Below are positions 1 to 8,614 of a stretch of 64,000 bases of DNA, one piece after another (position 1 is the first letter of the stretch; the number at the start of each line of letters is the position of its first letter). The stretch covers positions 28,621 through 92,620 of the forward strand of contig NZ_WJWY01000006.1 in assembly GCF_010367435.1 (NCBI RefSeq), read 5' to 3'. This DNA is from Fusobacterium sp. IOR10. Lineage in GTDB: Bacteria > Fusobacteriota > Fusobacteriia > Fusobacteriales > Fusobacteriaceae. The position numbers and the translations under genes were made by a program. The notes beneath the pieces are model-generated. The model saw nothing but the letters and a program-made list of their open reading frames with translations, was not told the origin of the DNA and searched no databases.

Positions 1-1217
1 TTACATTTACAATCAGGGCAATCACAAATATGTAATTTATGTCCCATTCTTTGTTCTTTAGTCTTTAAATATGATTTGTTAACACTATTAGGTTCTATTT
101 CAATTTCTTCTCTTTTGCAAACTTTCATACCATAAGATTCAAGTCCACTTATTTTATCAGGATTATTAGTCATAAGTCTAACTGATTTAACATCCAAAGC
201 CTTTAACATTTGAGCAGCTATTGCATAATCCCTTTCGTCAGCTCCAAATCCAAGCTCTAAATTAGCATCAACTGTGTCTCTACCTTGATCTTGAAGATTA
301 TAGGCTTTTATCTTATTAACAAGTCCTATTCCTCTTCCCTCTTGTCTTAGATAAATGATAACTCCTTCTCCATTTTCATCAATCTCTTTCATAGCTCTAT
401 GTAGTTGAGAACCACAATCACATCTAAGAGATCCTAAAACATCCCCAGTGAAACATTCAGAATGAATTCTCACAAGAACATTTTCCTTTCCTGAAATATC
501 TCCCTTTACAAGGGCAATATGTTCCTTGTCGTCTAATTTATTGTCAAAGCCAACTATAGTAAACTCCCCTGAACCTGTTGGAAGTTTAGCAGTACATTCT
601 ACTTTAACTAACTTGTCATGGGTTTTTCTATATTGAATTAAATCTTCTATTGAAACTATTTTCAAATTATGAACCTTAGCAAAGGTTAATAAATCATCTA
701 GTCTAGACATTGTTCCATCTTCTTTCATAATTTCACAACAAAGTCCCATTGGTTTTAATCCAGCTAGTCTAACTAAATCAACAGTTGCCTCAGTGTGACC
801 ATTTCTAACTAATACTCCATCATCCTTAGCCTTTAGTGGGAACATATGTCCAGGTCTTCTAAAGTCTTCAGGTTTAGCTTCATCCTCAGCAGCTTTAACA
901 GCAGTGATAGAACGTTCCAAAGCTGATATACCTGTAGTTGTATCACAGTGATCTATGGATACTGTAAATGCTGTTTCATGGTTGTCAGTGTTATTTGCAA
1001 CCATTTGTGGTAAGTTTAATTTTTTAATGTAATAATCAGACATAGGCATACAAATTAGACCCTTTGCATAGGTAGCCATGAAGTTTACATTTTCAAGAGT
1101 TGCAAATTCTGCAGCACAAATTACATCTCCTTCATTTTCCCTATCCTCATCATCTATAACTAATATGTTTTTTCCTTGTCTTAAATCCTCTAAAGCTTCT
1201 TCTATAGTGTTTAACAT
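1..1217 (-). CDS. ribBA: Bifunctional 3,4-dihydroxy-2-butanone 4-phosphate synthase / GTP cyclohydrolase II, 3' end cut by window
   Basis: Makes two riboflavin precursors: the four-carbon unit from ribulose 5-phosphate (RibB half) and the pyrimidine from GTP (RibA half). About 405 codons are visible from the ATG at 1217 and the frame is still open at base 1, so only the last residues are missing. The RibB acidic motif [10 protein letters not shown] lies at residues 22-31. The RibA zinc-site cysteines (C, then CDC) lie around residues 255-266. The visible C-terminus is cysteine-rich (CDCPDCKC), which is not typical of the family core. It is the last gene of the ribH-ribD-ribE-ribBA operon; its start is 19 nt after the ribE stop and has a GGAGG-type site. 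Control is by the FMN riboswitch at 3923-4030. Identity is very secure. Confidence 0.95.
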   Translation of the reverse strand, partial: MLNTIEEALEDLRQGKNILVIDDEDRENEGDVICAAEFATLENVNFMATYAKGLICMPMSDYYIKKLNLPQMVANNTDNHETAFTVSIDHCDTTTGISALERSITAVKAAEDEAKPEDFRRPGHMFPLKAKDDGVLVRNGHTEATVDLVRLAGLKPMGLCCEIMKEDGTMSRLDDLLTFAKVHNLKIVSIEDLIQYRKTHDKLVKVECTAKLPTGSGEFTIVGFDNKLDDKEHIALVKGDISGKENVLVRIHSECFTGDVLGSLRCDCGSQLHRAMKEIDENGEGVIIYLRQEGRGIGLVNKIKAYNLQDQGRDTVDANLELGFGADERDYAIAAQMLKALDVKSVRLMTNNPDKISGLESYGMKVCKREEIEIEPNSVNKSYLKTKEQRMGHKLHICDCPDCKC

Positions 1218-1236
1218 TATATTTTTCCTCCAATTT

Positions 1237-1902
1237 TTAAAAGAATCCATTTGATGCTAGGAATTCTTTACTTAATTTTGATTTTTTACCTTTCTTTTCT
1301 TCATTTTGGAAAGTTAAAAATCTTTCTATATATTTTCCAATTAAGTCAGTTTCTATATTAATATAGTCTCCAACTTTTTTATTTCCAAGGGTTATCATTT
1401 CTTGAGTATGTGGAATAAGAGAAACAGACAGTGTATCCCCTTGAAATCCAACAATTGATAAACTAGCTCCATCTAAACTAACTCTTCCCTTTTCAACAAT
1501 ATATTTCATATATCTATGTTCCATTTGAATAATATATACTTTAGCTATACCATCCTTTGTTATACTTTTAATTTGCCCTTCACAGTCAACATCTCCAGTG
1601 ACTAAATGCCCCCCAAGGGGAGTGGAAAGGGAAATTGATTTTTCAAGATTTACTAAGCTACCAGCTTTCAGTCTTTTTAAATTAGTTCTTTTAACAGTTT
1701 CATGCATACAATCAGCAACAAAATAATTAGAACCAACTTCAACTGCAGTAAGGCAAGTACCGTTAGTTGCAATACTATCACCTATTTTGGCATTTTTTAA
1801 AACCTTAGTACATTTTATTTTAAGTTGTACAGATTTATCCCCACTTTTAATGGAAATAACCTCACCTATTTCTTCAACTAATCCAGTAAAAATCTTACTC
1901 AC
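1237..1902 (-). CDS. ribE: Riboflavin synthase, alpha subunit
   Basis: Final step of riboflavin synthesis: dismutation of two 6,7-dimethyl-8-ribityllumazine molecules into riboflavin and a pyrimidine that is recycled. The 221-residue product has the two tandem lumazine-binding repeats of the family. The first opens with IFTGLVEE near the start and the second begins around residue 100 after [10 protein letters not shown]. Length is slightly above the usual 200-215 because of a lysine-rich tail ([10 protein letters not shown]). It lies 11 nt after the ribD stop in the riboswitch-controlled operon, and its lumazine substrate is made by RibH, the first gene of the operon. Confidence 0.95.
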   Translation of the reverse strand: MSKIFTGLVEEIGEVISIKSGDKSVQLKIKCTKVLKNAKIGDSIATNGTCLTAVEVGSNYFVADCMHETVKRTNLKRLKAGSLVNLEKSISLSTPLGGHLVTGDVDCEGQIKSITKDGIAKVYIIQMEHRYMKYIVEKGRVSLDGASLSIVGFQGDTLSVSLIPHTQEMITLGNKKVGDYINIETDLIGKYIERFLTFQNEEKKGKKSKLSKEFLASNGFF

Positions 1903-1913
1903 CTCTCTTTATC

Positions 1914-3302
1914 CTATTTGTTTTGATCAAATTCCACTGAAATATTATCTTGAAAAATATTATACTTAACATTTTCAAGATTGAATCCTTCTTTAACAGT
2001 TTTAAAATTGAAACCATCAATAAAAGGAAGTCCTCCTCCTAAAATTTTAGGAGCTATAAATATTTCTCCACCGTCTATTCTATTTTCTGAAAAGGCTTTG
2101 GAAATAAGAAATGATCCACCTTCAAGGAGAACAGAATCAATGTTTAATTTTCCAATTTCATCTAATATTTCATCAACACTAAAATCATATCCATCTAAAT
2201 AAATAAATTTTATGTTTTTTTTCTTAAGTTCTTCAGTTTTTAAATATATATTTTTTAAATTATCAAAGTTAAATTTTTTTTCCAATAGGTCAATTTTTCT
2301 AAGAATTTGTAATCTACAATATTTTTCTTCATCCACAAGTTTAGATAATTCATCATTATTTAAACCATGTAAATGTTCTAAAGTGTTTAATTTTTTAATT
2401 TTCTTAAATTCTTCACTTTGATTTATTTCATCAAAATTCACTAATAATTTGCACAGTTTAGAATTTTTTTCTAATTTTTTAATATGATTAATTTCTTCAA
2501 CAGTATCAGGATGAGTTAAATCCCTTATTTTATCAAAGACTTCTATTTTTTTATAATCTATAATATTATTTTTTGATGTGACAATGATACTTTTACCATC
2601 ATCCATATTTACAAAATTACTATTAAGGGGAGTTTTTAAATAGGGATCAATAACTATTCTAAAGGGATCATTTCCATTTTCAACTCTAGCTGTAAGCCTT
2701 GGATTGTCATTAATAACAGTGTTTATTCCAACCATAATCCCAGAATATTTATTTCTCAATTTTTGTACTTTTTCCCTAGCTAATTCATTTGTAATCCATT
2801 TGGAATCCTTTGAATTTGTGGCTATTTTCCCATCTAGAGTAATAGCACATTTTAAGAATAAGTATGGTTTTTTAGTTTGGATATATTTGAAAAAAACTTT
2901 GTTTAAATTTTTAACTTCCTTTTCAAGGACTCCAACAACAACTTCAATACCAGCATCTTCTAATATTTTTTTCCCATTTCCTGAAACTAAAGGATTAGGG
3001 TCTAAAGTTCCAATAACACATTTTTTAATACCCATTTCCTTTATTTTTTTTACACAAGGTGGAGTTTTACCTTGATGAGAACAAGGTTCTAAAGTTACAT
3101 AAATAGTTGCATCCTTTGCATCTTCCCCAGCTTGATCAAGAGCATAAACCTCAGCATGTGGGCCACCAAAAAATTTATGATAACCTTTACCAATAATTTT
3201 GTTATTTTTAACTACAACAGCCCCAACCAATGGATTTGGATTAACATAACCTTCTCCTTTTAATGCAAGGGTAAGGGCTAAATTCATGTACTTTTGATCC
3301 AT
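1914..3302 (-). CDS. ribD: Bifunctional diaminohydroxyphosphoribosylaminopyrimidine deaminase / reductase with a large insertion
   Basis: Catalyses deamination and then side-chain reduction of the pyrimidine intermediate of riboflavin synthesis. The N-terminal cytidine-deaminase-like domain has the zinc motif HAE (H49, E51) and PCSHQGKTPPC (C74, C83). The C-terminal NADPH reductase domain runs from about residue 147, with ITLDGKIA (154-161) and the late LLEGG (392-396) and APKILGGG. The protein is 462 residues, whereas the family is usually about 360-370. The surplus is a lysine- and leucine-rich stretch of about 110 residues (roughly 247-357) between reductase strands. The frame is continuous through it, so it is an insertion rather than a frameshift. 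The gene starts 4 nt after the ribH stop. Confidence 0.93.
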   Translation of the reverse strand: MDQKYMNLALTLALKGEGYVNPNPLVGAVVVKNNKIIGKGYHKFFGGPHAEVYALDQAGEDAKDATIYVTLEPCSHQGKTPPCVKKIKEMGIKKCVIGTLDPNPLVSGNGKKILEDAGIEVVVGVLEKEVKNLNKVFFKYIQTKKPYLFLKCAITLDGKIATNSKDSKWITNELAREKVQKLRNKYSGIMVGINTVINDNPRLTARVENGNDPFRIVIDPYLKTPLNSNFVNMDDGKSIIVTSKNNIIDYKKIEVFDKIRDLTHPDTVEEINHIKKLEKNSKLCKLLVNFDEINQSEEFKKIKKLNTLEHLHGLNNDELSKLVDEEKYCRLQILRKIDLLEKKFNFDNLKNIYLKTEELKKKNIKFIYLDGYDFSVDEILDEIGKLNIDSVLLEGGSFLISKAFSENRIDGGEIFIAPKILGGGLPFIDGFNFKTVKEGFNLENVKYNIFQDNISVEFDQNK

Positions 3303-3306
3303 GATA

Positions 3307-3768
3307 TTACATCTCCTTTAGTAGATTACACATTTCTATAGCACCATTAGCAACATCAAAACCTTTGTTTCCAGCCTTTGTTCCTGCTCTTTCAATAGCT
3401 TCTTCAATGCTGTTAGTTGTTAACACACCAAACATTACAGGAATACCACTTTCAAGGGAAATAGTAGCACATCCCTTTGAAACTTCAGAACATACATAAT
3501 CAAAATGAGGAGTAGCTCCCTTTATTACAGCTCCTAAAGCAATAACAGCGTCGTATTTTTTAGATTCAACCATTTTTTTAACAGCTATAGGTATTTCAAA
3601 GGCTCCTGGAACCCATGCTAAAGTAATGTTATCTCCATTAACTTCATGTCTTCTTAGAGCATCTTCAGCTCCACCTATTAGTTTTGAAGTTATAAATTCA
3701 TTAAATCTTCCTGCTACAATTCCTATTCTTAAACCTTTTCCACTAAAATTTCCTTCTAATACTTTCAT
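3307..3768 (-). CDS. ribH: 6,7-dimethyl-8-ribityllumazine synthase
   Basis: Condenses the RibB four-carbon product with the RibA/RibD pyrimidine to give lumazine, the substrate of riboflavin synthase; the enzyme usually forms hollow capsids. The 153-residue length is standard. The family signature [15 protein letters not shown], with the catalytic histidine, is present at about residues 79-93, and the phosphate-binding GxFN near the N-terminus is seen as AGRFNEF. It is the first gene of the operon, downstream of the FMN riboswitch and terminator. The start has a GGAGG-type site (complement of cctcc near 3775). Confidence 0.96.
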   Translation of the reverse strand: MKVLEGNFSGKGLRIGIVAGRFNEFITSKLIGGAEDALRRHEVNGDNITLAWVPGAFEIPIAVKKMVESKKYDAVIALGAVIKGATPHFDYVCSEVSKGCATISLESGIPVMFGVLTTNSIEEAIERAGTKAGNKGFDVANGAIEMCNLLKEM

Positions 3769-3805
3769 TTCTGCCTCCTAAATTTTTTTTTTAAGCTTGC
3801 AGGGA

Positions 3806-3837
3806 CCAAAAAAAACCTGAAATAAAATTTCAGGTTT
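3806..3837 (-). terminator. Intrinsic terminator of the FMN riboswitch
   Basis: A 10-bp perfect stem (3813-3822 with 3828-3837) with a 5-nt loop is followed on the minus strand by eight U residues (3808-3815, partly within the stem). It lies between the FMN aptamer and ribH, the expected position for transcriptional attenuation: FMN-bound aptamer favours this hairpin and stops transcription before ribH. Confidence 0.85.
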
Positions 3838-3922
3838 GGTTACAATTGCTAATTATTTCCAAGCTAAATAAATCATTAAAATTATATTTTAACAATCAAC
3901 GTGAAAAAAAGCATATATTGTA

Positions 3923-4030
3923 ATCTTCTTTCATCCAGACTATACTGTCGGTCTTGGAGTTTCACCAAGTCTGTGATTTATCACTTGCGGACTTTACCGC
4001 CGATCGGGAATTTCACCCTGCCCTGAAGTT
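3923..4030 (-). promoter_or_regulatory. FMN riboswitch (RFN element)
   Basis: Read on the minus strand, the conserved RFN 5' segment is present (CAGGGCAGGGTGAAATTCCC, then GATCGGCGGT). It is followed by the central arms and the 3' closing segment CAGTATAGTCTGGATG with AAGAAGAT. It sits upstream of ribH, with an intrinsic terminator 90 nt further on, so it should reduce riboflavin operon transcription when FMN is plentiful. Sequence conservation makes the identification firm; the switching mechanism is inferred from the terminator. Confidence 0.95.
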
Positions 4031-4064
4031 TTACATTTTCATTATTCTATTTACTAACAAACAA

Positions 4065-4094
4065 ATTATACAATATATACATTGAAAATGTCAA
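4065..4094 (-). promoter_or_regulatory. Sigma70-type promoter of the riboflavin operon
   Basis: On the minus strand there is a perfect TTGACA (4089-4094), an 18-nt spacer and a perfect TATAAT (4065-4070), placing the transcript start about 25-30 nt before the RFN aptamer. It lies between the symporter stop codon at 4106 and the riboswitch. Confidence 0.8.
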
Positions 4095-4105
4095 TATTTC
4101 TTTAA

Positions 4106-5452
4106 TTAATTTTTAAATTTCTTAGAATTAAAGTATTCAAGAATTGCAAAACCTATAACTAGCATAACTGATAAAAGCAAAATAGGTGCTATTGGACTGT
4201 ACTGAACTCTTAGCTTAGTGGTATAGAAAACTAAGTTGAATATAGGTCCAAGAATGGCAATAACTGAAAATCCAAGGGAATAATCTTTTAAAACAGGGGT
4301 TTTTAATTCAGGATCACAAATTCTCAATAGTAATAACCCTGTTATAAATATTCCTGTTGAAGTTCCAAACATAGTAACACATCTTTGAAAGTGAAAATTA
4401 TCTTTGAAATATTTTTTACATAAAAAATCAATGAAAAACCATGTGGAGAATATTCCAATTGTTGCAGTTATAAGTATAGGAACAATGTATGTGTATACAG
4501 CTCTTAGAGGTAGAGTAGCAACAGCTGAAACAACAGCGTATTCAATTAAAAGCCCAGAGACCATGTTTCTCAATTCAAGGTTAACACCTTCTGCCACACT
4601 ATAATTTTTAACATATTTCCAAATAACAAACATTATAATCATAGCCAAAGACCAAGAGGATATATTTGAAAGTATGAAAATATTATATTTCCTAAATAAA
4701 TTAGACATTACAAAGGCAGCTCCACATGCAAAAAATACAAGGGAAAAATATACAATTAATCTATTTGTTTTTAAATTTGTTCCTTTGTTGGAAACAGTTG
4801 GAGATTCTTTTTCATTACTTATATTGTATTTTATAATTTCAAGTTCCTTAAAAGAATAGGTTCTTCTTTTTCTTTTTTCAATATTTATTAGAACTATTCC
4901 AAATATAATTCCAAAAACAAGACCAAATGTTGCCATTGAAGCAGCTACCCCTTGGGCTAAATTCCAATATTTTAAATTTAAATCCTTTAGAATAAGTCCA
5001 ATGATACCAGCTATTCCATGTCCCCCAGCAAATCCAGCATTAAGCTCAGAACCAAAGGATTCATAAATTGAATTTGGTTTAAAAATAGTGTAAAAATAAT
5101 TTACTAAAAATCCAATTAAAAGTTGTAGAAAGGTAACTAAAAAAAGAATTAAAGTCATATTAATTCCTGAAAAATTATGTTTTTTAGATTTTTCAAGCTT
5201 TAGTCCAATTGGAATTGAAGCTGTTAATGGGATGATTAAAATACTAGGTATTGATTTTATACTTTGGTATATTTCAACAGGAATAATATTAAAATATCTT
5301 CCTAAAATTTCAGGACCTATAATTAACCCAATTAATCCTCCAATAATAGAGGAAGGAATAAAAAATTTATTTAAAAATCTAGACTTTGATTTTATAAATA
5401 TCCCAAGTAGTGTAAGTAAACTGATGAAAGACAAGTTGTAAAGTATTTCCAT
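4106..5452 (-). CDS. gltS: Sodium:glutamate symporter, GltS family
   Basis: Predicted inner-membrane Na+-coupled glutamate carrier. The hydrophobic profile suggests about ten or more membrane segments. The GltS-like repeats are visible: a glycine/serine-rich region with ELNAGFAGGHGIAG in the first half and a related TMFGTSTGIFITG in the second, the re-entrant-loop motifs of this family. The start is taken at the ATG at 5452, which has a GGAG site 10 nt upstream. The frame extends 44 codons further upstream, but that stretch has no ribosome binding site and includes the neighbouring terminator. The product is 448 residues, longer than E. coli GltS (about 400). Its neighbour upstream is a D-glutamate cyclase-like gene, which supports glutamate as substrate; D- versus L-glutamate cannot be decided here. 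Confidence 0.85.
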   Translation of the reverse strand: MEILYNLSFISLLTLLGIFIKSKSRFLNKFFIPSSIIGGLIGLIIGPEILGRYFNIIPVEIYQSIKSIPSILIIPLTASIPIGLKLEKSKKHNFSGINMTLILFLVTFLQLLIGFLVNYFYTIFKPNSIYESFGSELNAGFAGGHGIAGIIGLILKDLNLKYWNLAQGVAASMATFGLVFGIIFGIVLINIEKRKRRTYSFKELEIIKYNISNEKESPTVSNKGTNLKTNRLIVYFSLVFFACGAAFVMSNLFRKYNIFILSNISSWSLAMIIMFVIWKYVKNYSVAEGVNLELRNMVSGLLIEYAVVSAVATLPLRAVYTYIVPILITATIGIFSTWFFIDFLCKKYFKDNFHFQRCVTMFGTSTGIFITGLLLLRICDPELKTPVLKDYSLGFSVIAILGPIFNLVFYTTKLRVQYSPIAPILLLSVMLVIGFAILEYFNSKKFKN

Positions 5453-5552
5453 GATATATTCTCCTTTAATAAATTTAGAACTATTATTACATAAATACAC
5501 AATAAAGTCAAAAATGGATTCTGTAAGTTCTTTGACCACTGGAAAATTTTCT

Positions 5553-5582
5553 AAAAAAAAGATACTCTTAAAAAAGAGTATC
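5553..5582 (-). terminator. Intrinsic terminator after the DUF1445 gene
   Basis: A 9-bp perfect stem (5561-5569 with 5574-5582) with an AAAA loop is followed on the minus strand by eight U residues (5553-5560). It separates the hydro-lyase-like gene from the symporter, so the two are probably transcribed separately although neighbours. Confidence 0.85.
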
Positions 5583-5620
5583 AAATAATTTTATTAATTT
5601 AGATTGATAATTCTTGCTTA

Positions 5621-6403
5621 TTAGTATGTTGCTAGGTCATCATCTTTTATATCAGAAATAAACATACATCCAGGAGCATGAGTTATTACAAGCTCTGGTT
5701 TAACATTCATTATTACTGCTTGAGGTGTGACTCCACATGCCCAGAATACAGGTACTTCCCCCTCTTTAATAGTTACAGCATCTCCAAAATCTGGTTTTGA
5801 TATGTCTTTTATTCCAATTTTTTCAGGTTCTCCTATATGAATAGGTGCTCCATGAACTCTAGGAAATCTTGAGGTAATTGCAACAGCTTTTTCAACTAGA
5901 TCCTTTGCTATTGGTCTCATACTAACAACAGTAGGTCCATTAAAAATTCCTGCTGGATTGCATTCTATATTTGTTATATACATAGGAACATTACGATTTT
6001 CTTCAATATGACGTATACCAATTTCTTCATCTGACAAAGCCTTTTCAAATGTAAAACTACAACCAAGTAGAAAAGAAACTAAATCATCAGACCACAAATT
6101 TAAGATATTATTTACTTCTTCTACCAATATTCCATCTCTATAAACACGATATTTTGGTATATCTGTACGAATATCTGCAGAAGGTGCAATTAAACCAGGT
6201 ATAAATTTCCCAGGTTCACAGATATCTAAGATAGGACAAGGTTTAGGATTCCGTTGGCAGAATATAAGAAAATCCATAGCATATTTAGCAGGAAGTATTA
6301 CCAGATTAGCTTGAGTGTATCCGTAAGCCATGCCTGGTGTGGGACCTGTCCATTTTTCTAGTCTTATTTCGTTTCTTGCTTGTTCTCCATTATTAATAAC
6401 CAA
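5621..6403 (-). CDS. DUF1445 / UPF0317 family protein, D-glutamate cyclase-like
   Basis: Member of the putative hydro-lyase family DUF1445. The family signatures [20 protein letters not shown] near the N-terminus and [14 protein letters not shown] are plain to see, and [10 protein letters not shown] and [12 protein letters not shown] follow later. In animals this domain is part of the mitochondrial D-glutamate cyclase, which turns D-glutamate into 5-oxoproline; the bacterial members are less well characterised. The neighbouring glutamate symporter makes a glutamate-type substrate plausible. An ATG at 6412 abuts the GGAG site with no spacing, so the TTG at 6403, nine bases after it, is the likelier start. 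The length of about 260 residues is standard. Confidence 0.85.
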   Translation of the reverse strand: MVINNGEQARNEIRLEKWTGPTPGMAYGYTQANLVILPAKYAMDFLIFCQRNPKPCPILDICEPGKFIPGLIAPSADIRTDIPKYRVYRDGILVEEVNNILNLWSDDLVSFLLGCSFTFEKALSDEEIGIRHIEENRNVPMYITNIECNPAGIFNGPTVVSMRPIAKDLVEKAVAITSRFPRVHGAPIHIGEPEKIGIKDISKPDFGDAVTIKEGEVPVFWACGVTPQAVIMNVKPELVITHAPGCMFISDIKDDDLATY

Positions 6404-6517
6404 TATTACCATCTCCTTTTTAAAGTTATCATCATATTTTGTTATTATGTATACGTCTTTCTTTTAAATAGATTATATACTTACAAATAGAAAGCGTTTA
6501 TAAAAAAAAGTATAACA

Positions 6518-6572
6518 TCCATATGTGAAAAATACAAGGAAAAAATATATAGTTAATTTATTTGTTTTTAAA
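6518..6572. repeat. Relic of the gltS coding sequence (second copy of 4721-4775)
   Basis: These 55 bases match 4721-4775, inside the symporter gene and in the same orientation, at 48 of 55 positions. All seven differences are transitions. The copy covers the stop codon of the MATE gene (6568-6570) and runs into the space upstream of the DUF1445 gene. It looks like the remains of a second symporter copy whose remainder was deleted, fusing it to the MATE 3' end. Confidence 0.75.
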
Positions 6573-7905
6573 CGTATTTTTTATTGATACTTTTAAGTCC
6601 AATAGTTATAAATATTGAAATAGAGATTATTAAAGTAAGTAATTCATTTGTTGGGGCAGACATCCAAATTCCAAGTTCATTAAACATATTAGGGAAAGTA
6701 TAAAGTAAAATATTTATTAAAATAAAGCCTCTAAGGGCACTTAATATACTAGAAATAAATGAATTTTCTATAGCTGTAAAGAAGGATGAAATAACAATAT
6801 TTACACCAACTAATAAATATGTGAAACTATAAATATTTATTGCTTTTTTAGTAATGTTATAAATTGTTCTATCACCATTTATAAATATAGAAATTATATT
6901 TCCCACATAGGTATTTATAAATATATAAAATATTATTCCAAGTAAAATAACAGTGGTCAATTCTATTTTTAGTATTTTTTTAATTCTTTCAAATTTTAAA
7001 GCTCCATAATTATAACTTATAACAGGCTGTATTCCCTGTGAAAAACCAGTCATAGTCATAGTTACCAATGTGGAAATATATCCAATTATTCCAAAGGCAG
7101 AAACACCCTTTTCTCCCATAATCTTCATAATAATAATATTAAAGGCCATAATAACTATTCCTGTGGCAGTTTCTGTTATAAACTCTGAAAATCCTTTGTA
7201 ACAAATATTCAATGAATTTTTAAGGGTTACTTTAGTAGGAATAAATTTTAATTTTTTAGAATGAAGAACAAGATATAGAAGAAGGAAAAAAGCAGTTCCA
7301 AACTGAGCAATTCCAGTTGCAAGGGCAGCTCCTTTTATTCCCCAATGTAAATGCAGTATAAAATAATAATCTAAAAAAATATTTAAAATTGCTCCAACAA
7401 ATAGACATAGCATTGAATATGCAGGACATCCTTCTATTCGAACAAATACTTCAAAACCATAAGATAGTAAATAAAAAAGTGTAAAAAAGGATAAATAAGA
7501 TAAATAAGTGGCAGCATCATTTAAGATAACATCATTGGCCCCTAAAAGCCTAACAATTTCCTTAGGGAAAAGAACTCCCAATGTTCCTAAAAATGATCCG
7601 AATATAAATAGTAACTCTAAAGACAAACTATAGATTTGGTTTGCTTTTTCTTTATTACCTTCACCTAAATTAATGGCTATTATTGTTGAACTACCTATTG
7701 CAATCATTATACCTAGGGCAAAGGATAAATTAACATAGGGCATCACAATGTTTACCGCTGCAATTTCCTTTGTTCCCAAATATCTTCCAATAAATGTTCC
7801 ATCAACAATTGTATATAAAGAAAAAATCCACATGGTTATCACAGAGGGACAACCGTACTTGAAGATAATCCTCGTGAGGCTATCCTTACCTAAATCTAAT
7901 TTCAT
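6568..7905 (-). CDS. MATE family multidrug/Na+ efflux transporter
   Basis: A 445-residue protein with the twelve-helix profile and two-fold repeat of the MATE family. It has the N-terminal signature PSVITMWIFSLYTIVDGTFIG and the mid-protein GFSEFITETATG. Predicted to export cationic compounds in exchange for Na+ or H+; substrate cannot be told from sequence. The ATG at 7905 has a GGAG site. Its last codons run into a fragment duplicated from the symporter gene (6518-6572), so the natural C-terminus may have been altered by a deletion. It is one of four MATE genes in the window. Confidence 0.9.
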   Translation of the reverse strand: MKLDLGKDSLTRIIFKYGCPSVITMWIFSLYTIVDGTFIGRYLGTKEIAAVNIVMPYVNLSFALGIMIAIGSSTIIAINLGEGNKEKANQIYSLSLELLFIFGSFLGTLGVLFPKEIVRLLGANDVILNDAATYLSYLSFFTLFYLLSYGFEVFVRIEGCPAYSMLCLFVGAILNIFLDYYFILHLHWGIKGAALATGIAQFGTAFFLLLYLVLHSKKLKFIPTKVTLKNSLNICYKGFSEFITETATGIVIMAFNIIIMKIMGEKGVSAFGIIGYISTLVTMTMTGFSQGIQPVISYNYGALKFERIKKILKIELTTVILLGIIFYIFINTYVGNIISIFINGDRTIYNITKKAINIYSFTYLLVGVNIVISSFFTAIENSFISSILSALRGFILINILLYTFPNMFNELGIWMSAPTNELLTLIISISIFITIGLKSINKKYV

Positions 7906-7933
7906 AATATCACTCTCCTACTAACATTATAAA

Positions 7934-8419
7934 CTATAGAATAGTTCCAATGTCAAGAGAATGTAGCTTATTTTTTAGAGCCTTGGATTTTTTAGGATCC
8001 CCATTAGCTGAAATTCCTATTACATATTCCCCTTCCTTAAGAACACTTGCAAATCTAGTGTTCATAAGAGTTTTAGATGTGATGTTATTAACTAGTATGT
8101 TGTGTTCATCACAATACATATATAGTTCTTCATTTAATTTCTCATTATCTGTTGCAAGAATAACTAAAAAACTATTTAAACATTGTTTTTTTAAATCTTC
8201 CCTACTAAAATTACCAACTTGAAGATCTATTAAATTATTATTGAGAGCTAATTTTGTCAATCTAGGATCTCTTACTTCCCTTGTGAGAATCTTTATATTT
8301 CCTTCATATTCTAGAACAGTGGAAACCTTTCTAAAGGCAATCTTCCCAGCTCCAATTACAAGGATATTTTTATTTTTTAAATTAATAAATAATGGAAAAA
8401 AATTATTTGAATTATTCAT
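7934..8419 (-). CDS. Precorrin-2 dehydrogenase / siroheme synthase N-terminal-type protein
   Basis: A 161-residue protein like the NAD-dependent N-terminal part of CysG/Met8, which oxidises precorrin-2 to sirohydrochlorin in siroheme synthesis. The opening FFPLFINLKNKNILVIGAGK is the usual start, with the Rossmann glycines GAGKIAFRK at about residues 23-31. The central ILATDNEKLNEEL matches the family, as does the late ISANGDPKKSKAL, where an active-site region has S/T-x-G-x-SP in relatives. It is shorter than Met8/CysG because it ends soon after that segment. The remainder of the siroheme pathway is not in this window. Start at 8419 follows a GGAGG site. Confidence 0.85.
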   Translation of the reverse strand: MNNSNNFFPLFINLKNKNILVIGAGKIAFRKVSTVLEYEGNIKILTREVRDPRLTKLALNNNLIDLQVGNFSREDLKKQCLNSFLVILATDNEKLNEELYMYCDEHNILVNNITSKTLMNTRFASVLKEGEYVIGISANGDPKKSKALKNKLHSLDIGTIL

Positions 8420-8579
8420 AAATCCTCCTTAAAAAATTAATACTTTATTGTAACCTTTTCTTAAAATAAAAGCTAGTATATTATATAGTCCGATAAAACA
8501 TTTAAATATTAATTTATTTTTAAGTATATAAAACCTAACATTTTTAGATAAATTTATCAATAGTTTTTATCTTTTATGT

Positions 8580-8602
8580 TATAATATTGTAAATTGTTAG
8601 GT
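8580..8602 (+). promoter_or_regulatory. Probable promoter of the MerR gene
   Basis: A TATAAT at 8580-8585 stands 30 nt before the MerR start with only a weak -35. Nearby are a perfect 12-bp palindrome GATAAATTTATC (8547-8558) and inverted arms CCTAACA (8534-8540) and TGTTAGG (8596-8602) that bracket the promoter. They could be operator half-sites for autoregulation, but no functional evidence exists. Confidence 0.4.
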
Positions 8603-8614
8603 GGAGGAAGATAT

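Noticed and set aside
1787..3075. Plus-strand open frames inside the rib genes
   Set aside because: They lie opposite well-supported rib genes, lack ribosome binding sites and show no domain; they are shadows of A/T-rich coding sequence.
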